Origin: Nocardia sp. NBC_01329
GTDB lineage: Bacteria; Actinomycetota; Actinomycetes; Mycobacteriales; Mycobacteriaceae
Direction of reading: 5' to 3'
Assembly (NCBI RefSeq): GCF_035956715.1
Contig: NZ_CP108381.1
Span: forward strand, 6,046,001 to 6,110,000
Length of the DNA stretch: 64,000 nucleotides
The notes below the pieces were generated by a model. That model had not been told where the DNA came from. It saw only the letters and a program-made list of their open reading frames with translations, and did no database searches. Within the stretch, counting starts at the first letter, position 1; every line of letters begins with the position of its first letter. This document shows positions 40,057-49,116 of this stretch, one piece after another. The position numbers and the translations under genes are program-made.

Positions 40057-40614
40057 TCAGCGGATGGTTTGGTCGATCAGCCGGCGGGCCGCGCGGTCGG
40101 TGCGTTCGATATCGCCGGTGATGAGCCGGTCCTGCAGGATGCCGCGTAACCCGGAGACCACCAGGGTCGCCACCACGTCGGGTTCGTCGACCGTCGCCAG
40201 CGTGCGGAGTCCGGTGGTGAGGGAGTCGACGAACCTCGCGGTCGCCTCGCCCGCGTAACCGGCGTAGGGACCGTGTGGGGCGCAGGCCGCGCCGAGGACC
40301 TGGAGCATCACCCGCACGCTCACGGCGCCGGTACCGGTGGTGTTCGAGCGCCAGAAGTCCCAGAGCCGCTCCCGTAGCGCCGCGGCGTCGCCGATGTCGG
40401 CGAATACGGCCGTCAGATCCGGCCGGTGCGTGGCCAGGGCCTGGACCAGCAGTTCTTCCTTGGTGCCGAAGTAGTAGATCAACATTCGCGAACTGGTGCC
40501 CAGGGCTGCGGCCAGGGGGCGCAGCGAGAGGTCCGCGAGTCCGCGTTCGGCGATATAGCGCACCACCGCGTCGAGGATCTCGGCGCGTTTGGCGTGGTCG
40601 AGTGGGCGGGCCAT
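40057..40614 (-). CDS. TetR-family regulator
   Basis: ATG 40614 (MARPLDHAKRAE) has TACAGT 6 nt upstream and no ribosome-binding site, so it is probably leaderless; the longer frame to 40647 runs through the operator. The 185-residue protein has a typical TetR helix-turn-helix: YIAERGLADLSLRPLAAALG, then TSSRMLIYYFGTKEELL. It is divergent from a ketoacyl synthase and likely represses both through the palindrome at 40622-40639, which overlaps its own -10 box. The ligand may be a fatty acyl compound, by context only. Confidence 0.92.
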   Translation of the reverse strand: MARPLDHAKRAEILDAVVRYIAERGLADLSLRPLAAALGTSSRMLIYYFGTKEELLVQALATHRPDLTAVFADIGDAAALRERLWDFWRSNTTGTGAVSVRVMLQVLGAACAPHGPYAGYAGEATARFVDSLTTGLRTLATVDEPDVVATLVVSGLRGILQDRLITGDIERTDRAARRLIDQTIR

Positions 40615-40621
40615 GGGTTGA

Positions 40622-40639
40622 CTGTAGCGAACGCTACAG
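40622..40639. promoter_or_regulatory. TetR operator overlapping the regulator's -10 box
   Basis: CTGTAGCG and CGCTACAG are perfect 8-bp arms around AA. Read on the minus strand, TACAGT, the -10 box for the regulator, is inside the right edge. The divergent synthase starts 15 bp away, so binding would block both promoters. Confidence 0.75.
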
Positions 40640-40653
40640 GTATTCATGAGCCC

Positions 40654-41898
40654 GTGACTGTACCGATCGCTTCAGAAATTCGGGCGGCCGACCAGGTGGT
40701 CATCACCGCCTACGCGGGTGCCACCTCGATCGCCGACGATATGGACGAGACCTGGTCCGGGCTGCTGGACGGCCGGACCGGTATCGCCACCCTCGACGAC
40801 GACTTCGTCGCCGAATACGATCTGCCGGTGCGGATCGGTGGCAAATTGACCGCACATCCCGGGGCGGAGCTGACCCGGATCGAACAGCGCAGGCACTCCT
40901 ATGTGGAGCAACTAGCCCTGGTGCTGGGCCGGCGCGTCTGGCGGGCCGCCGGTGCGCCGGAGGTGGACGGCGAGCGGCTGGCCGTATCCATCGGTACCGG
41001 ACTGGGCGGTGGTGACGCGCTCATCGCCGCGGTCGACGCGATGCGCGCCGGCGGGTATCGCAAGGTGTCGCCGATGTCGGTGCCGATGGTCATGCCGAAC
41101 GGCCCGGCGGCGGCCGTCAGCCTCGAAATCGGGGCGAAGGGCGGGGTGTTCGCGCCCGTCTCGGCCTGCTCCTCCGGTACCGAGGCGATCGCGCAGGCCT
41201 GGCGGCTGATCGCCACCGGCGAGGCGGACATCGTGGTGGCAGGTGGCGTCGAGGGGCATATCCATGCCGTCCCCATCGCCAGTTTCGCGATGATGCGGGC
41301 GATGAGCACCCGCAACGACGAACCCGCCGCGGCCTCGAGGCCTTTCGACCGGGACCGCGACGGCTTCGTTTTCGGCGAGGCGGGTGCGCTGGTCGTTCTC
41401 GAATCGGAACGGCACGCCCGGGCGCGAGGTGCCCGGGTCCATGCCCGCGTACTCGGCGCCGGAATCACCTCCGACGCCTACCACATCGTCGCCTCCGATC
41501 CGACAGGCGAAGGGGCGGCGCGTGCCATGCGCAAGGCGATCGCCGTCGCGGGGCTGCAACCTGCCGATATCCAGCACGTCAACGCCCACGCCACCTCGAC
41601 CTCCATCGGGGACGCCTCCGAAGCTGCCGCGCTCGAGGCCGTCACTCCGGGCGCCTCGGTCTACGCGCCCAAATCGGCACTCGGGCATTCCATCGGGGCG
41701 GTCGGCGCAGTGGAGACCATCCTCGCCGCACTCACCCTGCGCGAACAGATCGTGCCGCCGACCCTGAACCTCGAGAATCCTGATGTGGACCTGGATATCG
41801 TGCACGGCAGTGCCCGACCCCAGCGGATCGACTACGCCTTGACGAACTCGTTCGGTTTCGGCGGCCACAACGTCACCCTGGCCCTGGGCCGAGCCTGA
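40654..41898 (+). CDS. Beta-ketoacyl-ACP synthase, FabF/KasB-like
   Basis: GTG 40654 (VTVPIASEIR) gives 414 residues, the usual KAS II length. The Cys-His-His triad is present: Cys172 in PVSACSSGTEAIA, His in NAHATSTSIGDASE and Lys/His in KSALGHSIGAVG. The C-terminal NSFGFGGHNVTL gating loop is also intact. It extends acyl-ACP chains by condensation with malonyl-ACP. Standing alone with its own TetR repressor, it is not part of the main fatty-acid operon. It may serve envelope lipid or mycolate precursor synthesis; this is inference. Confidence 0.92.
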   Translation: MTVPIASEIRAADQVVITAYAGATSIADDMDETWSGLLDGRTGIATLDDDFVAEYDLPVRIGGKLTAHPGAELTRIEQRRHSYVEQLALVLGRRVWRAAGAPEVDGERLAVSIGTGLGGGDALIAAVDAMRAGGYRKVSPMSVPMVMPNGPAAAVSLEIGAKGGVFAPVSACSSGTEAIAQAWRLIATGEADIVVAGGVEGHIHAVPIASFAMMRAMSTRNDEPAAASRPFDRDRDGFVFGEAGALVVLESERHARARGARVHARVLGAGITSDAYHIVASDPTGEGAARAMRKAIAVAGLQPADIQHVNAHATSTSIGDASEAAALEAVTPGASVYAPKSALGHSIGAVGAVETILAALTLREQIVPPTLNLENPDVDLDIVHGSARPQRIDYALTNSFGFGGHNVTLALGRA

Positions 41899-41984
41899 AA
41901 CGTGCCGACCGGGGCGGGCGCTGGTACGGGGACGGCCGAATCGAGCTCCGGACGATGCCGGACGCCGGTTCGGCCGCCCCGCGA

Positions 41985-42338
41985 TCAGCCCGGCACCTTG
42001 TCCAGGAAGCCGAGCACCGTAGCGATCCGGCCCTGCTCGTCGGTGACCAGGACATCGAAGCCGATGATCACGGGTTCGGCATTCGCAGGCCCCAGGCCCC
42101 ACTGGAACCGGACCTGGCGGTGGTGGGTGTCGGGCTCCCCGACCGGGGTGAAGACGAACCCGGGGAACTGCTCGTGCACCGCGCCGATGGTCGCGCCGAT
42201 CGCATCGCGGCCGACAGCCTCGGCGAGCGGATCGACGTAGGAGGCCTCCGGCGCCCAGTGCCGGGCCAGTAGTTCGGTCCGGGCGGTCGCGTCGGTGGTG
42301 TTCCAGGTCCGCAGGTAGGTGGTGACTGTGTCTTTCAT
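41985..42338 (-). CDS. NTF2/SnoaL-like protein
   Basis: AAGGA precedes ATG 42338. The 117-residue protein shows MKDTVTTYLRTWNTTDATAR, then APEASYVDPLAEAVGRDAIG and a run of strands with FQWGLGPANAEPVIIGFDVL, the usual NTF2-like outline for small isomerase or cyclase-like proteins. It is divergent from an XRE regulator with a palindrome between them, so it is probably that regulator's target. Biochemical role unknown. Confidence 0.85.
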   Translation of the reverse strand: MKDTVTTYLRTWNTTDATARTELLARHWAPEASYVDPLAEAVGRDAIGATIGAVHEQFPGFVFTPVGEPDTHHRQVRFQWGLGPANAEPVIIGFDVLVTDEQGRIATVLGFLDKVPG

Positions 42339-42404
42339 CGGAGTTCCTTCCGGGGTTGTGTCGACCAGGTGCCATCAGCATCGCCGCGCCCGATCGAGTA
42401 GACG

Positions 42405-42421
42405 ATTACCTCGGAGGTAAT
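42405..42421. promoter_or_regulatory. Perfect palindrome between the NTF2-like and XRE genes
   Basis: ATTACCTC-G-GAGGTAAT is a perfect 8+1+8 palindrome, followed by a partial copy (GGTTACC) at 42428-42434 near the XRE gene's -10 box. A likely operator for the XRE regulator on the shared promoter region. Confidence 0.7.
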
Positions 42422-42454
42422 GAGATCGGTTACCGGCCGGGTTACGATTTCGGT

Positions 42455-43234
42455 GTGCTGATCTCGGATACCGAACCCTCGGTCGGCGGGCTGCTGAAGT
42501 CCTGGCGGGAGCGGCGCCGGTTGAGTCAGCTGCAGCTCGCTTCGCAGGCCGAGGTGTCCACCCGCCACCTCAGCTTCGTGGAGACCGGTCGTTCGCGGCC
42601 CACCCGGGAGATGGTCGAGCACCTGGCCGGGCATCTGGACGTTCCGCTGCGCGAACGCAACGAACTGTTGCTCGCGGCCGGATACGCGCCGAGCTACGGC
42701 CAGCGCGATGTGAACGCACCGGAGTTGCGTTCGGTGATGGACGCCTTCCGGCTCCTGCTCGACGCGCATCTACCGCATCCGGCACTGGTGCTGGACCGGT
42801 GCTGGGATGTGGTCGACCGCAACATCGCCACCGATGTGCTGCTCGAAGGATGCGCCCCCGAATTACTCGAACCGCCGGTCAATGCCATCCGGATCTCCTT
42901 GCATCCCCGTGGTTTGGCGCCGCGTATCCGCAACCTCGGTCAGTGGCGCGACCATCTACTCGGCCAGGTCCGTAGCCGGCTGGCGGCCACCGGTGATATC
43001 CGGCTGAAAGCGCTGCTGGACGAGGTATCCGCCTACCCCTGCCACGACAGCGGTGCGCGGGCGCGGACCGATGTCGTGGTACCCCTCCGGCTGCGGGTGG
43101 GTGACGCGGAGTTCTCGTTCTTCAGCATCACCGCCTCGGCTCTGTCGGCCACCGACGTCACCATCGACGAACTCCATATCGAAGCCTTCTACCCGGCCGA
43201 CGACGTGACCGCCCGGGTGTTCCGCGCGGGTTGA
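42455..43234 (+). CDS. XRE-family regulator with MmyB-like ligand domain
   Basis: GTG 42455 has TACGAT 6 nt upstream and no ribosome-binding site (leaderless). The 259-residue protein has an N-terminal XRE helix-turn-helix: LLKSWRERRRLSQLQLASQA, then EVSTRHLSFVETGRSRPT. An MmyB-like domain of about 160 residues follows (PALVLDRCWDVVDRN, NAIRISLHPRGLAPRI, ELHIEAFYPADD). MmyB-type domains may bind fatty acids or other small molecules. It probably controls the divergent NTF2-like gene and itself. Confidence 0.9.
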   Translation: MLISDTEPSVGGLLKSWRERRRLSQLQLASQAEVSTRHLSFVETGRSRPTREMVEHLAGHLDVPLRERNELLLAAGYAPSYGQRDVNAPELRSVMDAFRLLLDAHLPHPALVLDRCWDVVDRNIATDVLLEGCAPELLEPPVNAIRISLHPRGLAPRIRNLGQWRDHLLGQVRSRLAATGDIRLKALLDEVSAYPCHDSGARARTDVVVPLRLRVGDAEFSFFSITASALSATDVTIDELHIEAFYPADDVTARVFRAG

Positions 43235-43354
43235 GACGCGGATATCCCTGGACGCTCGCTTATGCCGACGAGCGTTCGAGCCATGGTTCGTCTCGCCGCT
43301 GGTTGCTGTACTGGATTCAGTCACAGAGCAACGGTTTCGAGTCAAGGAGCAATC

Positions 43355-43978
43355 ATGCGAATCGCGGTTTTCGGAGCGACCGGTACGGTCGGACAGCACA
43401 TCGTCGAGCAGGCGCTGGCACGTGGATACGAGGTCACCGCGCTCACCCGGGATGCCGCCCGGATCACCCGGACCCACGAGAATCTGCGCATCGTGGAAGG
43501 CGATGTGCTCGATCCGGGGGCGGTCGAACGGGTGGTCTTCGGCCAGGACGCCGTCCTGGTGGCACTGGGCAACGGACGTAAGGGTGTGGTGCGGGCGCAG
43601 GGCACCCGCACGATTATCGAAGCGATGAACCGCACAGGGGTGAAAAGGCTCATCTGCCAGTCCACGCTGGGAGTGGGCGACAGTCGCGCCAATCTGGACT
43701 TCCTGTGGAAATACATCATGTTCGGACTGCTGCTGCGCCCGGCCTATGCCGATCACCAGCAGCAAGAGACCCATGTGCGGGCCAGTGGCCTGGATTGGAC
43801 CATTGTGCGGCCCAGCGCCTTCACCGACGGCCCGCGGACCGGCACCTATCGGCGCGGATTCGGTGGGAAGGAGACCGGGCTCAGCCTGAAGATCGCCCGG
43901 GCCGATATCGCGGAGTTCCTGCTCGACCAGGTCACCGACCGTACCTATGTGCACAGGGCTCCCGGTATCTCCAACTGA
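43355..43978 (+). CDS. NAD(P)-binding protein, atypical SDR (NmrA-like)
   Basis: AAGGAG precedes ATG 43355. The 207-residue protein opens with MRIAVFGATGTVGQHIVEQA, the GxxGxxG motif of extended or atypical SDRs. It has VLVALGNGRKGV, then LICQSTLGVGDSR in the catalytic Ser region and WTIVRPSAFTDGP. The classical YxxxK is not evident, as in flavin-reductase-like or NmrA-like members, which may be reductases or redox sensors. No partner gene is evident. Confidence 0.87.
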   Translation: MRIAVFGATGTVGQHIVEQALARGYEVTALTRDAARITRTHENLRIVEGDVLDPGAVERVVFGQDAVLVALGNGRKGVVRAQGTRTIIEAMNRTGVKRLICQSTLGVGDSRANLDFLWKYIMFGLLLRPAYADHQQQETHVRASGLDWTIVRPSAFTDGPRTGTYRRGFGGKETGLSLKIARADIAEFLLDQVTDRTYVHRAPGISN

Positions 43979-44159
43979 GCGCGCCGGAAGTGATCGAGGC
44001 GGAAGGGTGCCCGAGGGCGGCGGGGGCCGAGCTCCGCTCATCGGGTTCAGGCGTGCTCATGCGGTGCATCCCAGGCAGGGAAAGGATCCGCATATCGGAT
44101 CCGGGTCCTGGCCGCGAGGCCGGGGCGGGCTCGACGTTCGTGGCGAGCCCGCCCGTGGA

Positions 44160-45788
44160 TCAGGACACCACCGGCAGATACACCCGCTTGCCCGTTTCCG
44201 CGAATTCGGCCGACTTCTCCGCCATACCCGCCTCGATCGCATCGACATCGGTCAGATTGTTCTTCTCCGCGTATTCGCGCACATCCGCCGAGATCCGCAT
44301 AGAGCAGAACTTCGGACCGCACATCGAACAGAAATGTGCCGTCTTCGCCGGCTCTGCGGGCATCGTCTCGTCGTGATACTCGCGCGCGGTATCCGGATCC
44401 AGCGACAGGGCGAACTGGTCGCGCCAGCGGAATTCGAAACGCGCCTTGGACAATTCGTCGTCTCGGCGTTGCGCGTGCGGATGTCCCTTGGCGAGATCGG
44501 CCGCATGGGCGGCGATCTTGTAGGTGATGACGCCGGTCTTCACATCATCGCGATCGGGCAGACCGAGATGTTCCTTCGGAGTCACGTAGCACAGCATCGC
44601 GGTCCCGGCCTGCGCGATGATCGCGGCGCCGATGGCCGAGGTGATGTGGTCGTAGGCGGGCGCGATATCAGTGGCCAGCGGCCCGAGCGTGTAGAAGGGA
44701 GCCTCTTCGCACAGCTCCTCCTCCAGCCGCACGTTCTCCACGATCTTGTGCATCGGCACATGGCCGGGTCCCTCGATCATCACCTGGACGCCGTGCGATT
44801 TCGCGACCTTGGTCAGCTCGCCGAGCGTGCGGAGTTCGGCGAACTGGGCCTCATCGTTGGCATCGGCGATCGACCCGGGCCGCAGGCCGTCACCCAGTGA
44901 GAACGTGACGTCGTAGCGGGCCAATATCTCGCAGAGTTCCTCGAAATGGGTGTACAGGAACGATTCCTGATGATGGGCCAGACACCACGCGGCCATGATG
45001 GAACCGCCCCGCGACACGATGCCGGTGACCCGTTTCGCGGTGAGCGGCACATACCGCAGCAGCACCCCCGCGTGCACCGTCATGTAATCGACGCCCTGTT
45101 CACACTGCTCGATCACGGTGTCGCGGTAGATCTCCCAGGTGAGCGCGGCCGGATCACCGTTCACCTTCTCCAGTGCCTGATAGATCGGCACCGTGCCGAC
45201 CGGTACGGGGGAGTTGCGCAGGATCCACTCGCGGGTCTCGTGGATGTTCCTACCGGTCGACAGATCCATGATGGTATCGGCACCCCATCTGGTCGCCCAC
45301 ACCATCTTCTCGACCTCCTCGGCGATCGAGGACGAGACGGCCGAGTTGCCGATATTGGCGTTGATCTTCACCAGGAACTTCTTGCCGATAACGGTCGGCT
45401 CCAGCTCCGGATGCCGGTGGTTGGCCGGGATGACCGCCCGCCCCGCCGCGACCTCCGCGCGCACGACCTCCGGCGCGACACCCTCACGGGCGGCGACGAA
45501 CCGCATCTCCGCCGTCACGATCCCGGCCCGCGCCCAGGCCAGCTGAGTGTGCGGTCCGGCCACAGCCGGCCTTTCCCAGCTGTCTCGGAGAGCGGGCAGC
45601 CCGGCCTCGAGGTCGATGGCCGCCGCATCGTCGGTGTACGGCCCGGAGGTGTCGTAGACATCGAAACTCTCGCCATTGGTCAGCTCGATCCGGCGGACCG
45701 GGATGCGCAGACCGTCGACATCCCGGTAGTGCTTGACGCTGCCCTCGATCGGACCCGTGGTCACGGAATCGACAGGTGTGGTCGTCAT
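44160..45788 (-). CDS. thiC: Phosphomethylpyrimidine synthase
   Basis: The 542-residue protein is full length for ThiC. It shows KINANIGNSAVSSS, WGADTIMDLSTG, NSPVPVGTVPIYQALEKV and FSLGDGLRPGSIADAND, and the C-terminal radical-SAM cluster motif CSMCGPKFCSM that binds the 4Fe-4S centre. It rearranges aminoimidazole ribotide to hydroxymethylpyrimidine phosphate, the substrate of ThiD. A GGAGG ribosome-binding site 5 nt before ATG 45788 is the last part of a TPP riboswitch, which explains its control by thiamine. Confidence 0.97.
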   Translation of the reverse strand: MTTTPVDSVTTGPIEGSVKHYRDVDGLRIPVRRIELTNGESFDVYDTSGPYTDDAAAIDLEAGLPALRDSWERPAVAGPHTQLAWARAGIVTAEMRFVAAREGVAPEVVRAEVAAGRAVIPANHRHPELEPTVIGKKFLVKINANIGNSAVSSSIAEEVEKMVWATRWGADTIMDLSTGRNIHETREWILRNSPVPVGTVPIYQALEKVNGDPAALTWEIYRDTVIEQCEQGVDYMTVHAGVLLRYVPLTAKRVTGIVSRGGSIMAAWCLAHHQESFLYTHFEELCEILARYDVTFSLGDGLRPGSIADANDEAQFAELRTLGELTKVAKSHGVQVMIEGPGHVPMHKIVENVRLEEELCEEAPFYTLGPLATDIAPAYDHITSAIGAAIIAQAGTAMLCYVTPKEHLGLPDRDDVKTGVITYKIAAHAADLAKGHPHAQRRDDELSKARFEFRWRDQFALSLDPDTAREYHDETMPAEPAKTAHFCSMCGPKFCSMRISADVREYAEKNNLTDVDAIEAGMAEKSAEFAETGKRVYLPVVS

Positions 45789-45793
45789 ATTTC

Positions 45794-45891
45794 CTCCCTA
45801 CGCCGGCATTACCCGGTCAGGTTCATACGGTCGACGGCCCTGAACGCTCCGTGGAGCTAGCCGTCCTCTCAGCCCGCTGGTGCGAGCCCCC
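45794..45891 (-). promoter_or_regulatory. TPP (THI-box) riboswitch of thiC
   Basis: On the minus strand the leader contains GGGCTGAGAGG (pyrimidine-sensor CTGAGA), then GAACCTGACCGGGTAATGCC (pyrophosphate-sensor side) and GCGTAGGGAGG, the closing side of P1. These are the conserved elements of THI boxes in the right order. The ribosome-binding GGAGG lies in the closing strand, so TPP binding should block translation initiation. Confidence 0.93.
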
Positions 45892-46170
45892 GTTGGTATG
45901 TGCAGTTTTTCGACGCCGACCCTACCCGCCTCGAACCAGATCCAGCGCCGCACGCAGAACTTCGCCGGTTCACGAGCGGCCCACCGCGACAGTCGGCCCA
46001 CCCCGGTTCTGCGGCGACGAATCGAAGGAGCGCAGCGACTGAACGCGTCGCAGTAAGCCGTCCACAACTCGGCGACCACCGAGTCCTCACATTCGTCACG
46101 GACCTACCCGGACGGATCATGGGGTCACTGCGCACACACCTTCCGCCTGATCCGGATGGTCACCCTCCAT

Positions 46171-46330
46171 GGTCGGGGCCCGCCCCGGTTCTGGAGCGAC
46201 AGAGCGAAGGAGCGCAGCGACTGAGCGCCGGAGTGAAGAACCGGGGTTAATAGGGCCCCGACAGCCCGGCCGCAGGCGGGGCAAATAAACACAGCCCCGC
46301 CCCGCCGAAGGCGGGGCAAATAGACACAGG
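46171..46330 (+). repeat. Dispersed palindromic repeat with double tail, upstream of the Uma2 gene
   Basis: The core at 46171-46262 is in plus orientation, from GGTCGGGGCCC to GGGCCCCGAC. Two tail hairpins follow, each ending GGCGGGGCAAATARACACAG. The second tail stops 3 bp before the TAGGGT box of the Uma2 gene. The stretch from 45892 to 46170 has no recognisable gene. Confidence 0.85.
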
Positions 46331-46345
46331 CGATAGGGTCTATCC

Positions 46346-46924
46346 GTGACCCTCTCGCATGGATCGCTGATGACCGTCGACGAGTTCGAAGAACTCGACG
46401 CCGCTGCTCAGCGGATTTCCGAAGGGCTGCGGCTCGAATACCTGAGCGGCCTACTGGCCGCGAAGGCGCGACCCGATACCAATCACACCCGGGTCGTGCA
46501 GTGGCTGGCGCGGTTCCTGGTGCCACGCCGGTCCGAACTGTGGCTTTTCGCCGACCGCGGCTTGCGGGCTGGGCGGACCGGCGGCAGCCGGGTGCGGCCC
46601 GATGCGATACTCGCGCCCGCGTCCGCCTTCGCCGGCGAAGGTGAATGGTCGGACCCGCAGCCGGTGTTCATGACCATCGAGATCAGTTCGCGGGCCCAGC
46701 ACACCGAACTCCGCGACCGGCTCGATAAACCGTTCCTGTACGCGGCCACGGGTATCCCGCTCTACTTCCTCATCGATCGGGGCGCCGCGGAAGTGAGCGT
46801 GTACAGCGAACCGGACGACGGACGCTACAACACAAAGGTGACCGTGCCCTTCGGGACCGATATCGAAATCCCGGAGCCGCTCGGGGTCTTCCTGGCCACC
46901 GATCCGCTCGCGGACTGGCTGTAG
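46346..46924 (+). CDS. Uma2-family (DUF820) PD-(D/E)XK protein
   Basis: GTG 46346 lies 6 nt after TAGGGT, indicating a leaderless transcript. The 192-residue protein has the Uma2 restriction-endonuclease-like fold: RVRPDAILAP (Asp), VFMTIEISSRAQ (Glu-x-x-Ser) and ELRDRLDKPFLYAATGIPLY (Lys near the tyrosine-rich helix). Uma2 proteins are often expanded in actinobacteria and cyanobacteria; a nuclease activity is assumed from the fold but rarely shown. Its promoter region is made largely of a dispersed repeat. Confidence 0.88.
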   Translation: MTLSHGSLMTVDEFEELDAAAQRISEGLRLEYLSGLLAAKARPDTNHTRVVQWLARFLVPRRSELWLFADRGLRAGRTGGSRVRPDAILAPASAFAGEGEWSDPQPVFMTIEISSRAQHTELRDRLDKPFLYAATGIPLYFLIDRGAAEVSVYSEPDDGRYNTKVTVPFGTDIEIPEPLGVFLATDPLADWL

Positions 46925-46930
46925 CGCGAG

Positions 46931-47746
46931 TCAGTCGGTGAACTCGGCGATCACCGGGGCGTGATCGCTGGCGCCCTTGCCTTTGCGTTCTTCCCGGTCC
47001 ACTCCGGCATCGACGATCGTCGCGGCCAAGGCGGGGGAGGCCAGGACGAAATCGATACGCATCCCTTCCTTCCGAGGGAACCGCAGCTGGGTGTAATCCC
47101 AGTAGGTGTACACCCCCGGGCCGGGCGCGAACGGTCGCATCACATCGGTGAAACCGATATCGGTGATCGCGGTGAACGCATCCCGTTCCGGTTGGGAAAC
47201 ATGGGTTCTGCCGGAGAAGAACTCCGGCGACCACACATCGTCGTCGGTGGGCGCGATATTCCAATCCCCGACCAGCGCTGCCCTCACCTCCGGGTCGGCA
47301 GCCAGTCGGCGGGCGGCGTAATCGCGCAACACGGCCAGCCAAGCGAGCTTGTACTCGTAGTGGGGGTCGGTCAGCGACCGGCCGTTGGGCACGTACAGGC
47401 TCCAAATCCGGACCCCGCCACAAGTAGCGCCCAGGGCGCGCGCCTCCACGGTCGGAGAGGGGATGAGGGTATCGGCGGCGTCACGATCGAACCCGGGCTG
47501 ATCCGGGAACCCGATCTCCACATCGTCGAGACCTACCCGGGAGACGATCGCGACCCCGTTCCACTGGTTCAACCCCACATGGGCCACCTCGTACCCGGCC
47601 TCGGCGAAACGCTCGAACGGGAACTGGTCGTCGCGGCATTTCGTCTCCTGGATCGCGAGTACGTCGATATCCTGGCGATCCAGCCAGGCCAGCACCCGGT
47701 CCTGCCGAGATCGGATCGAATTGACGTTCCAGGTGGCCAGTCGCAA
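46931..47746 (-). CDS. xthA: Exodeoxyribonuclease III
   Basis: The start is an unusual TTG (47746) with AGAGG upstream, needed because the family always begins M-[KR]-[LI]-ATWNVNSIR. The 271-residue protein carries MRLATWNVNSIRSR, IQETKCRD (metal-binding Glu), YVPNGRSL, GDWNIAP, MRIDFVL and the catalytic ASDHAPV. It is a base-excision-repair AP endonuclease with 3'-5' exonuclease activity. Its ribosome-binding site is supplied by the tail of a dispersed palindromic repeat. It is Rv0427c-like in order. Confidence 0.95.
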   Translation of the reverse strand: MRLATWNVNSIRSRQDRVLAWLDRQDIDVLAIQETKCRDDQFPFERFAEAGYEVAHVGLNQWNGVAIVSRVGLDDVEIGFPDQPGFDRDAADTLIPSPTVEARALGATCGGVRIWSLYVPNGRSLTDPHYEYKLAWLAVLRDYAARRLAADPEVRAALVGDWNIAPTDDDVWSPEFFSGRTHVSQPERDAFTAITDIGFTDVMRPFAPGPGVYTYWDYTQLRFPRKEGMRIDFVLASPALAATIVDAGVDREERKGKGASDHAPVIAEFTD

Positions 47747-47754
47747 CGTGTACC

Positions 47755-48001
47755 TCTGTATCTATGGCGCCGCCTTCGGCGTCGCGGGGTCGGGGCCCTC
47801 GTGACCCCGGTTCTTCACTCCGGCGCTCAGTCGCTGCGCTCCATCGCTTCGTCGCTCCAGAACCGGGGCGGGCCCCGACTGTGTTGTTTGCCCCGCCTGC
47901 GGCGGGGCGGTCGGGGCCCTCGTGACCCCGGTTTTTCACTCCGGCGCTCAGTCGCTGCGCTCCATCGCTTCGTCGCTCCAGAACCGGGGCGGGCCCCGAC
48001 C
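47755..48001 (-). repeat. Two tandem copies of the dispersed palindromic repeat
   Basis: Cores at 47788-47879 and 47909-48001 are nearly identical to each other and to the copies at 38135, 46171 and 50546 (inverse orientation for the last two). A GCCGAAGGC-type tail hairpin with TAGATACAGAGG lies between the first core and xthA, and a CCCCGCC/GGCGGGG hairpin lies between the two cores. The rest of the xthA-GNAT gap (48002-48108) holds nothing recognisable. Confidence 0.9.
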
Positions 48002-48108
48002 ATTGAAGCTGACCGTCCGTAGTGGGCGGAAGGTGGGCGCGGTCGGGGGCTCGGTCTTCTGTGCCACCGGGGGTAGCCGCGACTACGGTCGGTGCTGTCG
48101 CAATGGCG

Positions 48109-49116
48109 TTACGGCGTGGCTCCGGAACTGCCGGGGACGGCGTAGCGGTAGCTGTGGTGATCGAGGAAGCCGAGCTCGCCGAACAGTTCCAGGGCCTCCA
48201 CGTTACCGGCCTCGACCTGCACGTACGCGTGCGTTGCGCCACGGTCGTGACCCCACCGCAGCAGTTCGCCGCAGACGAGTGCGGCCAGCCCGTGCCGGCG
48301 ATGGGCGGCCATGACCGCCACGCAGGTCAGGCCGACCCAGCGGCGGCCGTCGGCGGCGGTGGTGAGTGCGCCGCGGGCAATGGCGATGGGGTTGGGCAGG
48401 CCCAGCGAGGCGAATCCGAGCTGCCCGTCGTGGACGGCGGAGAGCACTTCGGGCAGCGGCACCGTGGTGGTGTGGCCGCTGGGTTCGTCGCCGCGATAGC
48501 GGTGGATCTCCAGCCACGAGATATCGGGTTCGGGAGCGATACGCACCATGGACGGACCCTGCGGCAGCACGAAATTGTCCAGATCGATGCCGAGGACGCG
48601 GGTCTCACCCCAGCTGTTCCAGCCCGGTGGCACCGTGGCCAGCCGGTCCGGTAGCGCCAGTTGCAGTGGTAGTCCCTGGGAGGCGTACCAAGCGCCGATC
48701 CGGTGCAGGGTGTCCGGGGTGATCCGGGCGGGGCCGCTGGAATCCCCGATGGGCACAGCGGAATTGGCGCGCCGAGTGTAACCGTGCCCGGCGCGCAGCA
48801 GCCAGCCGTCGATCCAGGCGTACTCGGAACCGGGCCAGCCGAACGCGGCCGCGGTTTCCAGCGCGCGGATCTCCGAATTACGAATCGGCCTGGGTGTCAG
48901 CGATTTCAACGCCACGACACTGGCGGCCGGGATCATCACCGGATGCCCGTCGGCGGCCAGGACAGTGAGCGGATTCGTCTCCACCACCTCCCCGATCACA
49001 TCGGTCAGCGGCGGAGTGCTGCCCTCGGGTAACCGATAGCGCACCACCACTCGCTCGCCTATCGGGATATCGGTGATCGAGACGTCGTCGCCGGGCTCGT
49101 GCGGGTCAGTCGTCAT
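48109..49116 (-). CDS. GNAT-family N-acetyltransferase (Rv0428c-like)
   Basis: ATG 49116 (MTTDPHEPGDDV) gives 335 residues and overlaps the def stop by 11 bp. An N-terminal region of about 60 residues resembles a small beta-barrel (IGERVVVRYRLPEGSTPPLT). A central part has NSEIRALETAAAFGWPGSEY. The C-terminal GNAT domain carries CVAVMAAHRRHGLAALVCGE, the acetyl-CoA-binding R-x-x-G-x-A loop, and AYVQVEAGNVEALELFGELG. It is the neighbour of def as in M. tuberculosis. Substrate unknown; pairing with deformylase raises a role at protein N-termini, but this is a guess. Confidence 0.9.
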   Translation of the reverse strand: MTTDPHEPGDDVSITDIPIGERVVVRYRLPEGSTPPLTDVIGEVVETNPLTVLAADGHPVMIPAASVVALKSLTPRPIRNSEIRALETAAAFGWPGSEYAWIDGWLLRAGHGYTRRANSAVPIGDSSGPARITPDTLHRIGAWYASQGLPLQLALPDRLATVPPGWNSWGETRVLGIDLDNFVLPQGPSMVRIAPEPDISWLEIHRYRGDEPSGHTTTVPLPEVLSAVHDGQLGFASLGLPNPIAIARGALTTAADGRRWVGLTCVAVMAAHRRHGLAALVCGELLRWGHDRGATHAYVQVEAGNVEALELFGELGFLDHHSYRYAVPGSSGATP

